This document shows positions 45,067 to 54,678 of a stretch of 64,000 bases of DNA, piece by piece; the stretch's first letter is position 1, and every line of letters begins with the position of its first letter. The DNA comes from Alkalibacterium sp. AK22 (GTDB lineage: Bacteria > Bacillota > Bacilli > Lactobacillales > Carnobacteriaceae_A): NCBI RefSeq assembly GCF_000585255.1, contig NZ_JANL01000042.1, forward strand, positions 186,001 through 250,000, written 5' to 3'. A program made the translations under genes and the position numbers. The notes under the pieces are model-generated. The model saw only the letters and a program-made list of their open reading frames with translations. It was not told the DNA's origin and searched no databases.

Positions 45067-46121
45067 CGGCGGTCATTACCAAAAACCAGAAACTATTGTC
45101 CAAGCAAGCAGAAAGCATTCAATCTAAGGTGCCCACCATAGCGGTAGTTAAAAATGACGCCTATAATTTCGGACTTAAAGAAACGTATGAAGCTTTTTAC
45201 AAAGCCGGAATCCGCTCTTTCACAACCACAAACTTGAAGGAAGCTATCGAACTTAGACAGCTGGACGGCACGATCACTGTGCTTCTGCTCGATCCTTCTC
45301 TAGCTTTTGATGAATTGAGAGAATACCAGATCACGGCCACCATCCCATCCCTGGACTACTACAGGAAGTACCGGGCGGACCTGGAAGGCATCCCTGTGCA
45401 CCTGGTCTTTAAAAACGACTTGAACCGTCTCGGTTTCACCTCGTCTTCAGATATGCAGGCCGTACTGGATGATTCCAAAATAAATGTCACCGGCCTCTGG
45501 ACACACTTTGGTTATGCAGATGATTTTGAGAGCGCCCATTACGTTCGTGAAGTTGAAAACTGGAACAGGGTGCTCGACGATCTGAACGATTACCTGCCGA
45601 AGCTTTCCTGCATTCATGCGCAGAACAGCGCATCCTATGCCCGGGACGGCCTTCACGACCGGCATACACATATACGCTGCGGTGTCTTTCTCTATGGATC
45701 CCGACCTTACTACCATGGGATCGACCAAAAAAATGCCCGGCAGACCGTAGAAGTCAGCGCAAATGTGATCGAGCTTTCTGATGTTAAAAAAGGGGAAAAT
45801 GCCGGTTATTCTACCGCCTTTACGGCTTCGGAGGACACCCGCCTTGCTGTCTGCGATATTGGCTATGGTAACGGCCTGATGCCCGGACGGAAGGCGTTTC
45901 CGGTGATCATAAATGGTAAAGAGTGGCCGATCCGTGTGATGATGATGAGTCACTTGCTGGTCGAAGTCGATGAGACAGTAGCTGTAGGAGACGAAGTCAT
46001 CCTCTACAATGGCGAAACACTCCGGTTCGACTGGTTCACCGAACAGGGACTGGGGTCTTTTTCTCAGCAGATGGCTGCTTTAAATGTGCGTACCTTCACC
46101 GAACGTTTCATCTCCTGCTGA
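45063..46121 (+). CDS. Alanine racemase-like PLP enzyme in the DAP operon
   Basis: A 352-residue Alr-fold protein. The PLP lysine is in AVVKNDAYNFG (residue 30), TRLGF-like DLNRLGF, HAQNSASYA, HIRCGVFLYGSRPYY and the second catalytic Tyr in ENAGYSTAFTA are all present. The C-terminal domain, where alanine racemases have R-V-C-M-D-Q contacting substrate, reads IRVMMMSHLLVEVD, which points to a changed specificity. No dapF is in the operon, so a role as DAP epimerase or D-amino-acid supplier is plausible. The N terminus is shorter than in standard Alr. Translationally coupled to the deacetylase. Confidence 0.8.
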   Translation: MTAVITKNQKLLSKQAESIQSKVPTIAVVKNDAYNFGLKETYEAFYKAGIRSFTTTNLKEAIELRQLDGTITVLLLDPSLAFDELREYQITATIPSLDYYRKYRADLEGIPVHLVFKNDLNRLGFTSSSDMQAVLDDSKINVTGLWTHFGYADDFESAHYVREVENWNRVLDDLNDYLPKLSCIHAQNSASYARDGLHDRHTHIRCGVFLYGSRPYYHGIDQKNARQTVEVSANVIELSDVKKGENAGYSTAFTASEDTRLAVCDIGYGNGLMPGRKAFPVIINGKEWPIRVMMMSHLLVEVDETVAVGDEVILYNGETLRFDWFTEQGLGSFSQQMAALNVRTFTERFISC

Positions 46122-46152
46122 TCAGCACACCTTTCACATTAGAACCCGGATC

Positions 46153-46180
46153 AAGCCCCCTATTTAGGGGGCTTTTTTTT
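46153..46180 (+). terminator. Terminator of the lysine/DAP operon
   Basis: AAGCCCCCTA and TAGGGGGCTT form a tight stem followed by eight Ts. Confidence 0.93.
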
Positions 46181-46288
46181 GCAGATACAGCTTCAGCTGA
46201 TTAAAAGGCTACATATGGAGAAATAATGTTTTTTGTATCGGTTTTATGTGATACAATGAACATGTAAAAATAACCGTTTACAATAAAA

Positions 46289-46316
46289 ACAAGAATAGTT
46301 CCATCGCTATTCTTGT
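46289..46316 (+). other. Perfect hairpin in the leader of the gene at 46346
   Basis: ACAAGAATAG (46289-46298) pairs with CTATTCTTGT (46307-46316). It lies 15 bases before the Shine-Dalgarno and lacks a T tract; possible mRNA stability or translation element. Confidence 0.5.
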
Positions 46317-46345
46317 GACTTTAATCACGAAAGGGAGCGAGTAAA

Positions 46346-47320
46346 GTGATCACTATGCTTAGTTTTCTGCTCTTCTCTGTCGTGTCCATTCATATCATCC
46401 AGGCTCTGATCACTGGCAACATTAATCAGCTGCACTCCCTGCTAATTATACTGGTTGCCTTTATCGGTGTCTTTCTATGTATTCAGGTTTATAGAGAATG
46501 GACGGAGACCCGACAGACTGTGACAGATACAAACCGTTTAAAAAACAGGCAGCACCTGTTCACCATGCTGGCTTTGACTGGGGGAACTTACCTTACTTTT
46601 ATTCTTAATCATGCCGCAGGCCTGGGCGGCGTGCTGGCTTCCAGCCTGGTGGGCTTGCTAGCGGCCTGGAAATTTAAACCCTATGCAGCAGCCATTTACT
46701 GCGGATCTTTTATTGGAATGGCCTGTAGCCTGATTTTCTCCAATCCTTTTTCGCTTCTGCTTGCAAGTTTGATAGCCAGTATTCTCTTTGTCATTAGCCT
46801 CCCTTTCTTTGCCGGATACGGCGGAAAATTGGGATTCATGGCTTTCACAGGTACCTTTTCAGCCTCTCTTATAATGAGAACGCCCCTGCGGACAGTCGAT
46901 CCGCTGGCTCAGGACTTATATCTGCCTGTCTTTATCTTTATCATCATTGCAGGCATGGTTACCTATTTTCTCCAACGGGCATTTGAAATGGATGCAGTAT
47001 CGGCTTCGGCCCTGATTGGTTTGACTTTCGCCTTACTCTATCCAGACCCTGCACACACGGTGGTTGTAGCCGCATTTTGTGCAACCTTTACCGGCATGGT
47101 ATCCTGCAGCAGATGTACCTCCTATAAAAACATGTTCTTCCTGACAACCCTGACGGCCGTCTTGTTCATAGCTGCCTTTGCGCTGTTTGACGGCTCTGGA
47201 GGAAAACTTGGTGCCATTGCTTTTATTGCCACCGTCAGCGGAACAGGCATGCTGCAATTGATACGCTCAGTAAAAAAGCGAATCAGCCCCGCACATAAAG
47301 CCACTTACAGTCCCAGATAA
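46346..47320 (+). CDS. Polytopic membrane protein with internal duplication, unknown
   Basis: A 324-residue protein with eight to ten hydrophobic segments. Two halves repeat about 125 residues apart: ASSLVGLLAAW / ASALIGLTFAL, YCGSFIGMAC / FCATFTGMVSC and GYGGKLGFMAFTGTFSASL / GSGGKLGAIAFIATVSGTG. The paired GGKLG loops after a hydrophobic hairpin suggest two pseudo-symmetric pore or substrate-site elements, as in transporters. The first 70 residues are a non-repeated N-terminal pair of helices. Start is GTG 46346 with AAGGGAG eight bases upstream. No family recognised. Confidence 0.7.
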   Translation: MITMLSFLLFSVVSIHIIQALITGNINQLHSLLIILVAFIGVFLCIQVYREWTETRQTVTDTNRLKNRQHLFTMLALTGGTYLTFILNHAAGLGGVLASSLVGLLAAWKFKPYAAAIYCGSFIGMACSLIFSNPFSLLLASLIASILFVISLPFFAGYGGKLGFMAFTGTFSASLIMRTPLRTVDPLAQDLYLPVFIFIIIAGMVTYFLQRAFEMDAVSASALIGLTFALLYPDPAHTVVVAAFCATFTGMVSCSRCTSYKNMFFLTTLTAVLFIAAFALFDGSGGKLGAIAFIATVSGTGMLQLIRSVKKRISPAHKATYSPR

Positions 47321-47340
47321 TCTTACATTCTGAATAGAAA

Positions 47341-47441
47341 AAAACCGCCGGACACCCTCTCGCTTGGTGCTGACCCCCAAAAGTTAGATTCTTCCTCTAA
47401 CTTTTGGGGGTTGGTACACTTTGGAGGTGTCCGGCGGTTTT
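47341..47441. terminator. Bidirectional terminator carrying an inserted palindrome
   Basis: Outer arms AAAACCGCCGGACACC (47341-47356) and GGTGTCCGGCGGTTTT (47426-47441) are perfectly complementary, giving a 16-bp stem serving both convergent genes (46346-47320 and 47451-48377). The loop is abnormally long because it contains the 54-bp palindrome described next. Confidence 0.85.
47365..47418. mobile_element. 54-bp palindromic IS-end-like element (minimal MITE)
   Basis: ACCCCCAAAAGTTAGA (47373-47388) and its exact complement (47396-47411) flank a 7-base spacer; outside these, the ends read TGGTGCTG and TTGGTACA, so the unit begins TG and ends CA. The sequence looks like two IS3/IS150-type terminal repeats placed head to head. 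It sits inside a terminator loop. Confidence 0.55.
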
Positions 47442-47450
47442 AACCATTTA

Positions 47451-48377
47451 TTAGCTCAGTTCCTTAGTTAGTTGCGGAACAACCTGTTTCTTTCTGGATA
47501 CGACACCTTCAAGCAGCATCGTACTTCCAGATAATTTTTTATCAAAAGCCTTAGCTGCACGGTCAGCATCCTTACCAAACACCACAGCAACGGAATCACT
47601 GTCCAGTACATTTGTTACAATCAGGATAAAGAGGTCGTAGCCTTCGCCTTTACTCTGTGCTTCCATTTCCTCCAAAAGCTCTGCCTTTCGGTCCAGCACC
47701 TCATCAACATCCACGACATTAACCTGGCCGATACGAACCGTATGCTCTCCCATCGGAAAGTTCTTTGCATCGCCATTTAACAGCTGGTCTGCTGTTTTAT
47801 CAGCTGTGTTAGTACCTGCCTTCAAAAGGTCTTTACCGTATTGTTCATAGTCGTCACCAGCAATGTCTGCAAGCTCTTTTACAGCTTGCTCATCTTCAGA
47901 CGTGCAGGTTGGTGATTTAAGCAGCAAGGTGTCTGAAATAATGGCTGACAGCATCAAACCAGCTATATTCTGAGGGATAGCTACGCTGTTTTCCTTGAAG
48001 AGTTTTAAAATGATTGTGTTAGTACAGCCGACAGGTTCGGCACGATAATAAAGCGGGTTGGCCGTCTGAAAATTGGCGATCCGGTGATGGTCGACGACCG
48101 CCAGAACTTCAACGCTCTCAATGTCAGCAACACTCTGCTGTTTTTCATTATGATCGACTAGCATGACCTGATCGGTTTCTTCCGACACCGTTGAAACAAC
48201 TCTTGGAGCTTCAGTATTGAATCGGTCCAGGGCAAACTGGGTCTCTTCTGTAGGCTTCCCTAGGGCGACGGGCTCTGTTTTCTTACCAAGCTGGTTTTGT
48301 AGATAGGAAAAACTAATGGCTGATGTAATAGCATCGGTATCTGGACTCTGATGTCCAAAAACTAGTATGTTACTCAC
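47451..48377 (-). CDS. ppaC: Manganese-dependent inorganic pyrophosphatase
   Basis: About 308 residues, DHH family class C pyrophosphatase. Metal ligands are visible in [19 protein letters not shown] and [10 protein letters not shown]; the C-terminal DHHA2 domain carries [10 protein letters not shown]. The open frame begins at ATG 48383, but AAGGAG almost touches it; the GTG at 48377 is spaced seven bases and gives the family start SNILVFGHQ. Monocistronic, minus strand. Confidence 0.95.
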   Translation of the reverse strand: MSNILVFGHQSPDTDAITSAISFSYLQNQLGKKTEPVALGKPTEETQFALDRFNTEAPRVVSTVSEETDQVMLVDHNEKQQSVADIESVEVLAVVDHHRIANFQTANPLYYRAEPVGCTNTIILKLFKENSVAIPQNIAGLMLSAIISDTLLLKSPTCTSEDEQAVKELADIAGDDYEQYGKDLLKAGTNTADKTADQLLNGDAKNFPMGEHTVRIGQVNVVDVDEVLDRKAELLEEMEAQSKGEGYDLFILIVTNVLDSDSVAVVFGKDADRAAKAFDKKLSGSTMLLEGVVSRKKQVVPQLTKELS

Positions 48378-48449
48378 TGTCATTCTCCTTTTAAGTTAAA
48401 GTCTTTATAACTAGAATATAGGAATCTGGCAAAAAATTCAATCAAAGGA

Positions 48450-48492
48450 AAAGAACTTTACCTGACTGATGCGCTCGGGTAAAGTTCTTTTT
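48450..48492. terminator. Terminator after pflA
   Basis: AAAGAACTTTACC (48450-48462) pairs with GGTAAAGTTCTTT (48478-48490); T-rich on both sides, so possibly bidirectional. Confidence 0.88.
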
Positions 48493-48495
48493 ACG

Positions 48496-49248
48496 TCAAC
48501 TTGACTGATATTTGTGTGTTTTTAATATCCGATTTGCGTTGGCAACCCGTTCAGCTGTCGGCGGATCGATCTCTTCAAGCTTATAGGGTATGCCCAGTTC
48601 TTCGTACTTGTAAACACCCAGCTTATGGTAAGGCAGGACCTCTACCTTTTCCACGCTGTCAAGCTGGTCGATGAAATCACTCAATTTTTCCAGATGTTCG
48701 TCATAATCGGAACGTTCAGGCACTAGCACATGCCTTAACCACATGGGTACATTTATTTCCGATAAGTACCTGGCCATGTCTAGTATAGCTGTGTTTGGAT
48801 GCATGGTGTACTTTTTATGAATTTCATTATCGATATGCTTGATATCCATCAGCACCAGATCCGTATACTGCATCAGCTCCTTGAAGCGGCTGAAAAACGG
48901 TTCGTCATAGGTGAACGGCTGACCGCACGTATCCAAAGACATGTGAATCCCTTCAGCCTTAGCGAGCTTAAAGAACTCGATCAGAAAATCGATATGCAGC
49001 AGGGGCTCCCCGCCACTGACGGTAATTCCGCCCTCTTCTCCCCAGTACTCCCTGTAGTCCAATGCCTTCTCAAGCATTTCTTCAGGTGTATAAGGTGTGC
49101 CTCCACCCATGTTCCAGGTATCAGGATTATGGCAGAATTCACAGCGCATGCGGCAACCCTGCATGAACACCACGAAACGAATGCCCGGTCCGTCAAGGGA
49201 ACCAAAACTTTCTATCGAGTGTACGAATCCTACTGTTTTATCTGCCAT
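48496..49248 (-). CDS. pflA: Pyruvate formate-lyase activating enzyme
   Basis: A 250-residue radical SAM protein. The cluster motif CRMRCEFCHNPD (CxxxCxxC) is near residue 30, with VSGGEPLLH and LDTCGQP following. It installs the glycyl radical in PflB. AGGAGG precedes the ATG. Follows pflB by 33 bases on the same strand, so the two form an operon. Confidence 0.96.
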   Translation of the reverse strand: MADKTVGFVHSIESFGSLDGPGIRFVVFMQGCRMRCEFCHNPDTWNMGGGTPYTPEEMLEKALDYREYWGEEGGITVSGGEPLLHIDFLIEFFKLAKAEGIHMSLDTCGQPFTYDEPFFSRFKELMQYTDLVLMDIKHIDNEIHKKYTMHPNTAILDMARYLSEINVPMWLRHVLVPERSDYDEHLEKLSDFIDQLDSVEKVEVLPYHKLGVYKYEELGIPYKLEEIDPPTAERVANANRILKTHKYQSS

Positions 49249-49281
49249 TTCATTTCCTCCTGTTGGTTTATATTAGCCTGT

Positions 49282-51543
49282 TTACATGCTGTCGTGGAAC
49301 GTTCTGCTCAGCACATCCAGCTGCTGTTCTCTTGTCAGTTTGATGAAGTTGACCGCATAGCCAGATACACGGATGGTCAGCTGCGGGTACTCTTCCGGAC
49401 GTTTCATGGCGTCTTCCAGTGTTTCGCGGTTCAGCGCATTGACGTTCAAATGGTGCCCGCCTTTTTTGACATAGCCGTCTAGCATGGCTGAAAGGTTACG
49501 TTTTTGCGTTTCCTCTTCTTTACCTAATGCTTTCGGCACAATAGAGAAGGTATTGGAAATACCGTCAAGAGACTCAGTATATGGAAGCTTCGCAACAGAA
49601 TTCAAGCTGGCAAGCGCTCCATTGGTGTCACGGCCGTGAAGCGGGTTGGCTCCCGGTGCAAATGGCACACCGGCTCTTCGTCCGTCAGGTGTGTTACCGG
49701 TTTTCTTGCCGTAAACGACGTTTGAAGTAATGGTCAGAATAGAAGTCGTGTGCATCGCATTTCTGTATGTTGGGTGCTTCTTGACTTTACCCATGAATGC
49801 CTTCAGCAGGTCGATCGCAATTTGATCCGCACGGTCATCGTTATTTCCGTATTTTGGATAGTTTCCTTCGATAGTGTAGTCCACTGCCAGTCCGTTCTCA
49901 TCTCTAATCACATGAACTTTTGCATGTTTAATGGCTGACAGGGCATCAACTGTAACGGAGAAACCAGCGATACCGGTAGCCATTGTACGGACGACCTCAG
50001 AATCATGAAGGGCCATTTCCAGACTCTCATAGCTGTATTTGTCATGCATATAGTGGATAATATTCAGTGTGTTAATGTACATGCCAGACAGCCAGTCCAT
50101 CATGTCGTCATATTTTTCCATCACTTCAGCATAATCCAGTACATCAGAAGTGATTGGACGGAATTTCGGTCCTACCTGTGCTCCTGACATTTCGTCCACA
50201 CCGCCGTTGATGGCATAAAGCAGGGCTTTGGCCAGGTTGGCACGGGCGCCAAAGAACTGCATCTGCTTGCCGATTGGCATAGCGGATACACAGCAGGCAA
50301 TACCGTAATCATCGCCCCATTCTTCTCGCATAATATCGTCATTTTCATACTGAACAGCTGAGCTTTCAATCGATACTTTGGAGCAGTAGTTTTTGAAGGA
50401 AGACGGCAGTTTAGTTGACCACAGAACAGTCAAGTTAGGTTCTGGAGCCGGTCCCAGGTTGCTCAAAGTGTGCAAGAAGCGGTAGCTGTTTTTTGTAACC
50501 AGATGACGGCCGTCCATGCCGATACCGGCAATGGCCTCCGTTACCCATGTCGGATCTCCAGAGAACAGTTCATTATATTCCGGTGTACGGGCAAATTTGA
50601 CTAGTCGGAGTTTCATGACAAAATGATCGACAAGCTCCTGTGCTTCCACTTCAGTCATGACCCCTTCTTTGAGGTCTCTTTCAATGTAAATATCAAGGAA
50701 TGTAGAGGTTCGTCCAAGTGACATTGCAGCGCCGTTCTGTTCTTTTATCGCTGCCAGATATCCCAGGTAAAGCCACTGGAAAGCTTCTACTGCGGTATGT
50801 GCAGGCCGTGACAGATCAAAGCCATAAATGTTTCCCAGTTCCTTCAGCTGGTGAAGAGCTTTTATTTGATCGCTCAACTCTTCACGATTACGAATAGTTT
50901 CCTCGCTCATCATCACCTTATCGGAGAGTGCCTTATCCTGTTCTTTTTCCTCAATCAGACGGTCTACACCATAAAGTGCTACTCGTCGGTAGTCACCGAT
51001 AATTCGTCCCCGTCCGTATGCATCCGGTAGGCCTGTGATGACACCTGACCGGCGAGCATTTCTCATTTCAGGAGTATAAGCGTTAAATACTCCTTCATTA
51101 TGAGTCTTTCTCCACTCTCTAAAAATTTGAGACAAATGGGGATCGACCTCAAAGCCGTAAGATTCAGCAGCCTGCTCCATCATGCGGATACCGCCGAAAG
51201 GCTGTAGCGAACGTTTGAATGGTTTGTCAGTCTGGAAGCCCACTACTTTTTCTTTTTCCTTAGTAAGGTAGCCAGGACCGTGTGAAGTAATGGTAGAAAC
51301 GATCTCTGTATCCATGTCCAGCATGCCGCCGGCTTCTCTTTCTTTCGTGTTCAAGTCCATGACTTGGGCCCACAGCTCTTCTGTGGCTTCTGTAGGACCT
51401 GCAAGGAAAGATTCATCACCATCATACGGTTTATAGTTGCTCTGGATGAAATGACGGACATCAATGGCTTCTTTCCATTGTTTACCTTTGAAACCCTTCC
51501 ATAGCATGTCGAGCGTCAGTTCACTTGCGCGTTGTTTTTCCAT
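49282..51543 (-). CDS. pflB: Formate C-acetyltransferase (pyruvate formate-lyase)
   Basis: A 753-residue glycyl radical enzyme converting pyruvate and CoA to acetyl-CoA and formate. The active-site cysteine pair is in [14 protein letters not shown] and the radical glycine near the C terminus in [12 protein letters not shown]. An in-frame ATG at 51564 overlaps its own AAAGGAG; the ATG at 51543 is correctly spaced. Promoter: minus-strand TTGTAT (51609-51604) and TATAGT (51586-51581), 17-base spacer. Confidence 0.97.
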   Translation of the reverse strand: MEKQRASELTLDMLWKGFKGKQWKEAIDVRHFIQSNYKPYDGDESFLAGPTEATEELWAQVMDLNTKEREAGGMLDMDTEIVSTITSHGPGYLTKEKEKVVGFQTDKPFKRSLQPFGGIRMMEQAAESYGFEVDPHLSQIFREWRKTHNEGVFNAYTPEMRNARRSGVITGLPDAYGRGRIIGDYRRVALYGVDRLIEEKEQDKALSDKVMMSEETIRNREELSDQIKALHQLKELGNIYGFDLSRPAHTAVEAFQWLYLGYLAAIKEQNGAAMSLGRTSTFLDIYIERDLKEGVMTEVEAQELVDHFVMKLRLVKFARTPEYNELFSGDPTWVTEAIAGIGMDGRHLVTKNSYRFLHTLSNLGPAPEPNLTVLWSTKLPSSFKNYCSKVSIESSAVQYENDDIMREEWGDDYGIACCVSAMPIGKQMQFFGARANLAKALLYAINGGVDEMSGAQVGPKFRPITSDVLDYAEVMEKYDDMMDWLSGMYINTLNIIHYMHDKYSYESLEMALHDSEVVRTMATGIAGFSVTVDALSAIKHAKVHVIRDENGLAVDYTIEGNYPKYGNNDDRADQIAIDLLKAFMGKVKKHPTYRNAMHTTSILTITSNVVYGKKTGNTPDGRRAGVPFAPGANPLHGRDTNGALASLNSVAKLPYTESLDGISNTFSIVPKALGKEEETQKRNLSAMLDGYVKKGGHHLNVNALNRETLEDAMKRPEEYPQLTIRVSGYAVNFIKLTREQQLDVLSRTFHDSM

Positions 51544-51884
51544 TATAAGATCTCCTTTATTCACTATTTAATTCATGTTCACTATATCACATTCACTTCC
51601 TTTATACAAGTGAATAAATGAACATTATACGACAAACCAACTCTAGGGCAGACGTCAACTTTTATTGCTCATAACATCACAATATGTCACAAAATGGACA
51701 CAACTGTCTTTTTATGCAAGCGGATTCACTGTGTTATGATATGGCTGTAAAGAAATTGAAGTATGAAAGCACATGAATATCAGTTTTCAAACTTTTTCAG
51801 ACCACCCTCGGTAAGGGGACGGCTTGATTAATTATTTAAGTTCATTTGCTCACTACTTCACTAATTAAATGGAGGGAACCCATT
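51544..51884. promoter_or_regulatory. Divergent pflB/adhE control region
   Basis: Carries the pflB promoter (51581-51609, minus strand) and an extended -10 TGTTATGAT at 51732-51740 for adhE. TTGTGA appears twice on the minus strand ten bases apart within 51676-51693 (ATCACAATATGTCACAAA on plus), resembling Rex/FNR-type half-sites but as a direct rather than inverted pair. Several TTCAC/GTGAA words (51571-51615) surround the pflB promoter. Redox-responsive co-control is inferred. Confidence 0.6.
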
Positions 51885-54482
51885 ATGGCAAAAGTACTAG
51901 ACAAAACACAAAAAGGAACAAATGTACAAGCAGATATCGATCAACTCGTCACAAAGGCTAAAAAAGCTCTTGATGGCATGTACGAACTGAACCAGGAACA
52001 AGTAGACAAGATCGTTAAGGAAATGGCGCTAGCCGGCCTGGATCAGCACATGCAACTGGCAAAGATGGCTGTTCAGGAGACCGGCCGTGGAATCTATGAA
52101 GATAAGATCGTCAAGAACCTTTTCGCTTCTGAGTATATCTACCACTCCATCAAGTATGACCGCACAATCGGTGTCATCAATGAGAATGAGCACGAAGGAA
52201 CAGTTGAGATCGCTGAACCGATCGGTGTCATTGCCGGTGTTACGCCTGTAACTAACCCGACATCAACAACGATCTTCAAATCTATGATTTCTATCAAGAC
52301 AGGAAATCCAATTATCTTCGCCTTCCACCCTTCTGCCCAGAAGTCCAGTGCTGCAGCTGCCAAAGCGGTGTATGACGCAGCCGTTAAAGCAGGCGCACCG
52401 GAACACTGTATCCAGTGGATTGAAAAACCTTCTGTAGAAGCAACTCAGACACTGATGAGACACGAAGGGGTGGCTACGATTTTGGCTACCGGCGGATCCG
52501 GCATGGTTAAATCAGCTTACAGCTCCGGCAAACCCGCTCTAGGTGTGGGCGCCGGTAACGTCCCATGCTACATCGAAAAATCAGCCAGCGTCAGACGTGC
52601 AGTCAATGATCTGATTCTGTCCAAGACTTTTGACAACGGAATGATTTGTGCTTCTGAACAAGCTGTCATCGCTGACAAGGAAATCTATGAAGAAGTTAAA
52701 GCTGATATGATCGAAAACGGCTGCCACTTCCTTAATAAGGATGAAAGACTGAAAGTTGAACAGCTTATGGTCTCTGAAGACAATCATTTAAACCCTGATA
52801 TCGTCGGACGTTCTGCTTACCAAATCGCTAAAATGGCTAACATAAAAGTGGCTGAAGATACAAAGATTCTAGTTGCAGAATATGCCGGTGTCGGTCCTGA
52901 CTACCCGCTCTCAAGAGAAAAACTCAGCCCTGTACTTGCTGCTTATAAAGTCAATAATACTGAAGAAGGCATCAAACGTGCCGAAGAAATGCTATCTTAT
53001 GGTGGACTGGGACACTCAGCTGTTATCCACTCCAATGACGATGCAGCAATCAGCACGTTCGACCGCCGCATGAAAGCCGGCCGTCTGATTGTTAACGCTC
53101 CTTCTTCTCAAGGAGCCATCGGTGACATCTATAACGCATATCTCCCATCTCTAACTCTGGGATGTGGATCTCACGGAGGGAATTCAGTGTCTACTAACGT
53201 CAGCACCATGCACCTGATCAACGTCAAGAAACGTGCCAAGCGTAAAAACAATATGCAGTGGTTCAAGATTCCACCAAGAGTCTACTTTGAGCGTAACTCT
53301 GTACAGTATCTGGCCAAAATGCCTGACATCAAAAAAGCTTTTATTGTGACTGACCCGATGATGGTCGAACTGGGCTATGTGGATCGTGTCCTCTATCACC
53401 TGCGTAACCGTAAAGATTATGTTCACTGTGAAATTTTCTCAGACGTAGAACCGGATCCATCTAAAGAAACTGTTCTAAAAGGTGCCGAAGCTATGGCTGC
53501 CTTCCAGCCGGATGTCATCATTGCACTGGGTGGCGGATCTCCAATGGATGCAGCTAAAGGTATGTGGCTGTTCTATGAGCACCCAGATACAGACTTCAAC
53601 GGTATCAAGCAGAAATTCATGGATATCCGCAAGCGTGTCTACAAATATCCTAAATTGGGTGAAAAGTCTCAGTTTGTTGCGATTCCTACGACTTCCGGTA
53701 CCGGATCTGAAGTGACTTCTTTCTCTGTTATCACAGATACGGAAAAACAGACTAAGTATCCATTGGCTGACTACGAACTGACTCCGGATGTAGCCATCAT
53801 CGATCCTCAATTCGTGATGAGTGTGCCTAAAGTCGTCACCGCTGACACAGGTATGGACGTTCTGACTCACGCAATCGAAGCCTATGTATCAAACATGGCT
53901 AACGATTACACTGATGGTCTGGCAATCAAAGCCATCCAACTGGTATTTGAATATCTGCCAAAAGCTTACGAAAATGGTGACGATGAATTAGCCAGAGAAA
54001 AAATGCACAATGCCTCTACGATTGCCGGTATGGCATTTGCAAATGCCTTCCTGGGCATCAACCACAGTCTGGCACACAAACTGGGAGCGCAGTTCCATAT
54101 AGCTCACGGACGTGCCAACGCCATCCTGATGCCTCACGTTGTTCGCTACAATGCCAAGAAGCCGACGAAATTCGTTGCCTTCCCTAAATATGAGTTCTTC
54201 ATTGCCGACAAGCGTTATGCAGAAATCGCAAAAGCTCTTGATCTACCAGCAAGCACAACTGAAGAAGGTGTTGAAAGCTTGATTAAAGCCATCTACGACT
54301 TGGCTAAGAAACTGAACATTCCAATGAGCATCAAGGAAAATGGCGTAGACAAAAAGGCCTTTGACGCAATCGTCGATGACATGGCTGAACGTGCTTTCGA
54401 AGATCAGTGTACAACAGCAAACCCTAAAATGCCTTTGGTGAAAGAACTGGCTGAAGTATATAAAGCGGCTTTTAAAGGATAG
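51885..54482 (+). CDS. adhE: Bifunctional acetaldehyde-CoA/alcohol dehydrogenase
   Basis: An 865-residue AdhE. N-terminal CoA-acylating aldehyde dehydrogenase (about 1-440) with the nucleophilic Cys in NGMICASEQAV; C-terminal iron alcohol dehydrogenase (about 450-865) with GGGSPMDAAKGMW, TSGTGSEVT and the iron-ligand region FLGINHSLAHKLGAQFHIAHGRANA. It converts acetyl-CoA to ethanol and forms spirosomes in relatives. GGAGGG precedes the ATG by eight bases. Divergent from pflBA, fitting joint anaerobic regulation. Confidence 0.97.
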   Translation: MAKVLDKTQKGTNVQADIDQLVTKAKKALDGMYELNQEQVDKIVKEMALAGLDQHMQLAKMAVQETGRGIYEDKIVKNLFASEYIYHSIKYDRTIGVINENEHEGTVEIAEPIGVIAGVTPVTNPTSTTIFKSMISIKTGNPIIFAFHPSAQKSSAAAAKAVYDAAVKAGAPEHCIQWIEKPSVEATQTLMRHEGVATILATGGSGMVKSAYSSGKPALGVGAGNVPCYIEKSASVRRAVNDLILSKTFDNGMICASEQAVIADKEIYEEVKADMIENGCHFLNKDERLKVEQLMVSEDNHLNPDIVGRSAYQIAKMANIKVAEDTKILVAEYAGVGPDYPLSREKLSPVLAAYKVNNTEEGIKRAEEMLSYGGLGHSAVIHSNDDAAISTFDRRMKAGRLIVNAPSSQGAIGDIYNAYLPSLTLGCGSHGGNSVSTNVSTMHLINVKKRAKRKNNMQWFKIPPRVYFERNSVQYLAKMPDIKKAFIVTDPMMVELGYVDRVLYHLRNRKDYVHCEIFSDVEPDPSKETVLKGAEAMAAFQPDVIIALGGGSPMDAAKGMWLFYEHPDTDFNGIKQKFMDIRKRVYKYPKLGEKSQFVAIPTTSGTGSEVTSFSVITDTEKQTKYPLADYELTPDVAIIDPQFVMSVPKVVTADTGMDVLTHAIEAYVSNMANDYTDGLAIKAIQLVFEYLPKAYENGDDELAREKMHNASTIAGMAFANAFLGINHSLAHKLGAQFHIAHGRANAILMPHVVRYNAKKPTKFVAFPKYEFFIADKRYAEIAKALDLPASTTEEGVESLIKAIYDLAKKLNIPMSIKENGVDKKAFDAIVDDMAERAFEDQCTTANPKMPLVKELAEVYKAAFKG

Positions 54483-54504
54483 TTTAAATCAGCTTGCTTG
54501 ACAG

Positions 54505-54543
54505 AATAAAGACCTAAGCAGAAGTTTGCTTAGGTCTTTATTT
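54505..54543 (+). terminator. Terminator after adhE
   Basis: AAAGACCTAAGCA pairs with TGCTTAGGTCTTT, followed by ATTTTG. Confidence 0.88.
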
Positions 54544-54678
54544 TGTCTTCTGCCTTCTTAACATTTTTTTAACTATCCGGTCTCCCCTCCTCTGCTCTTT
54601 TGATTGCTAATTCTTCCCTGTAAAGCTAAAATTGAGAAGAGAACGCATGTACACTGTGCAAGGAAAGGAGCTGACCCA

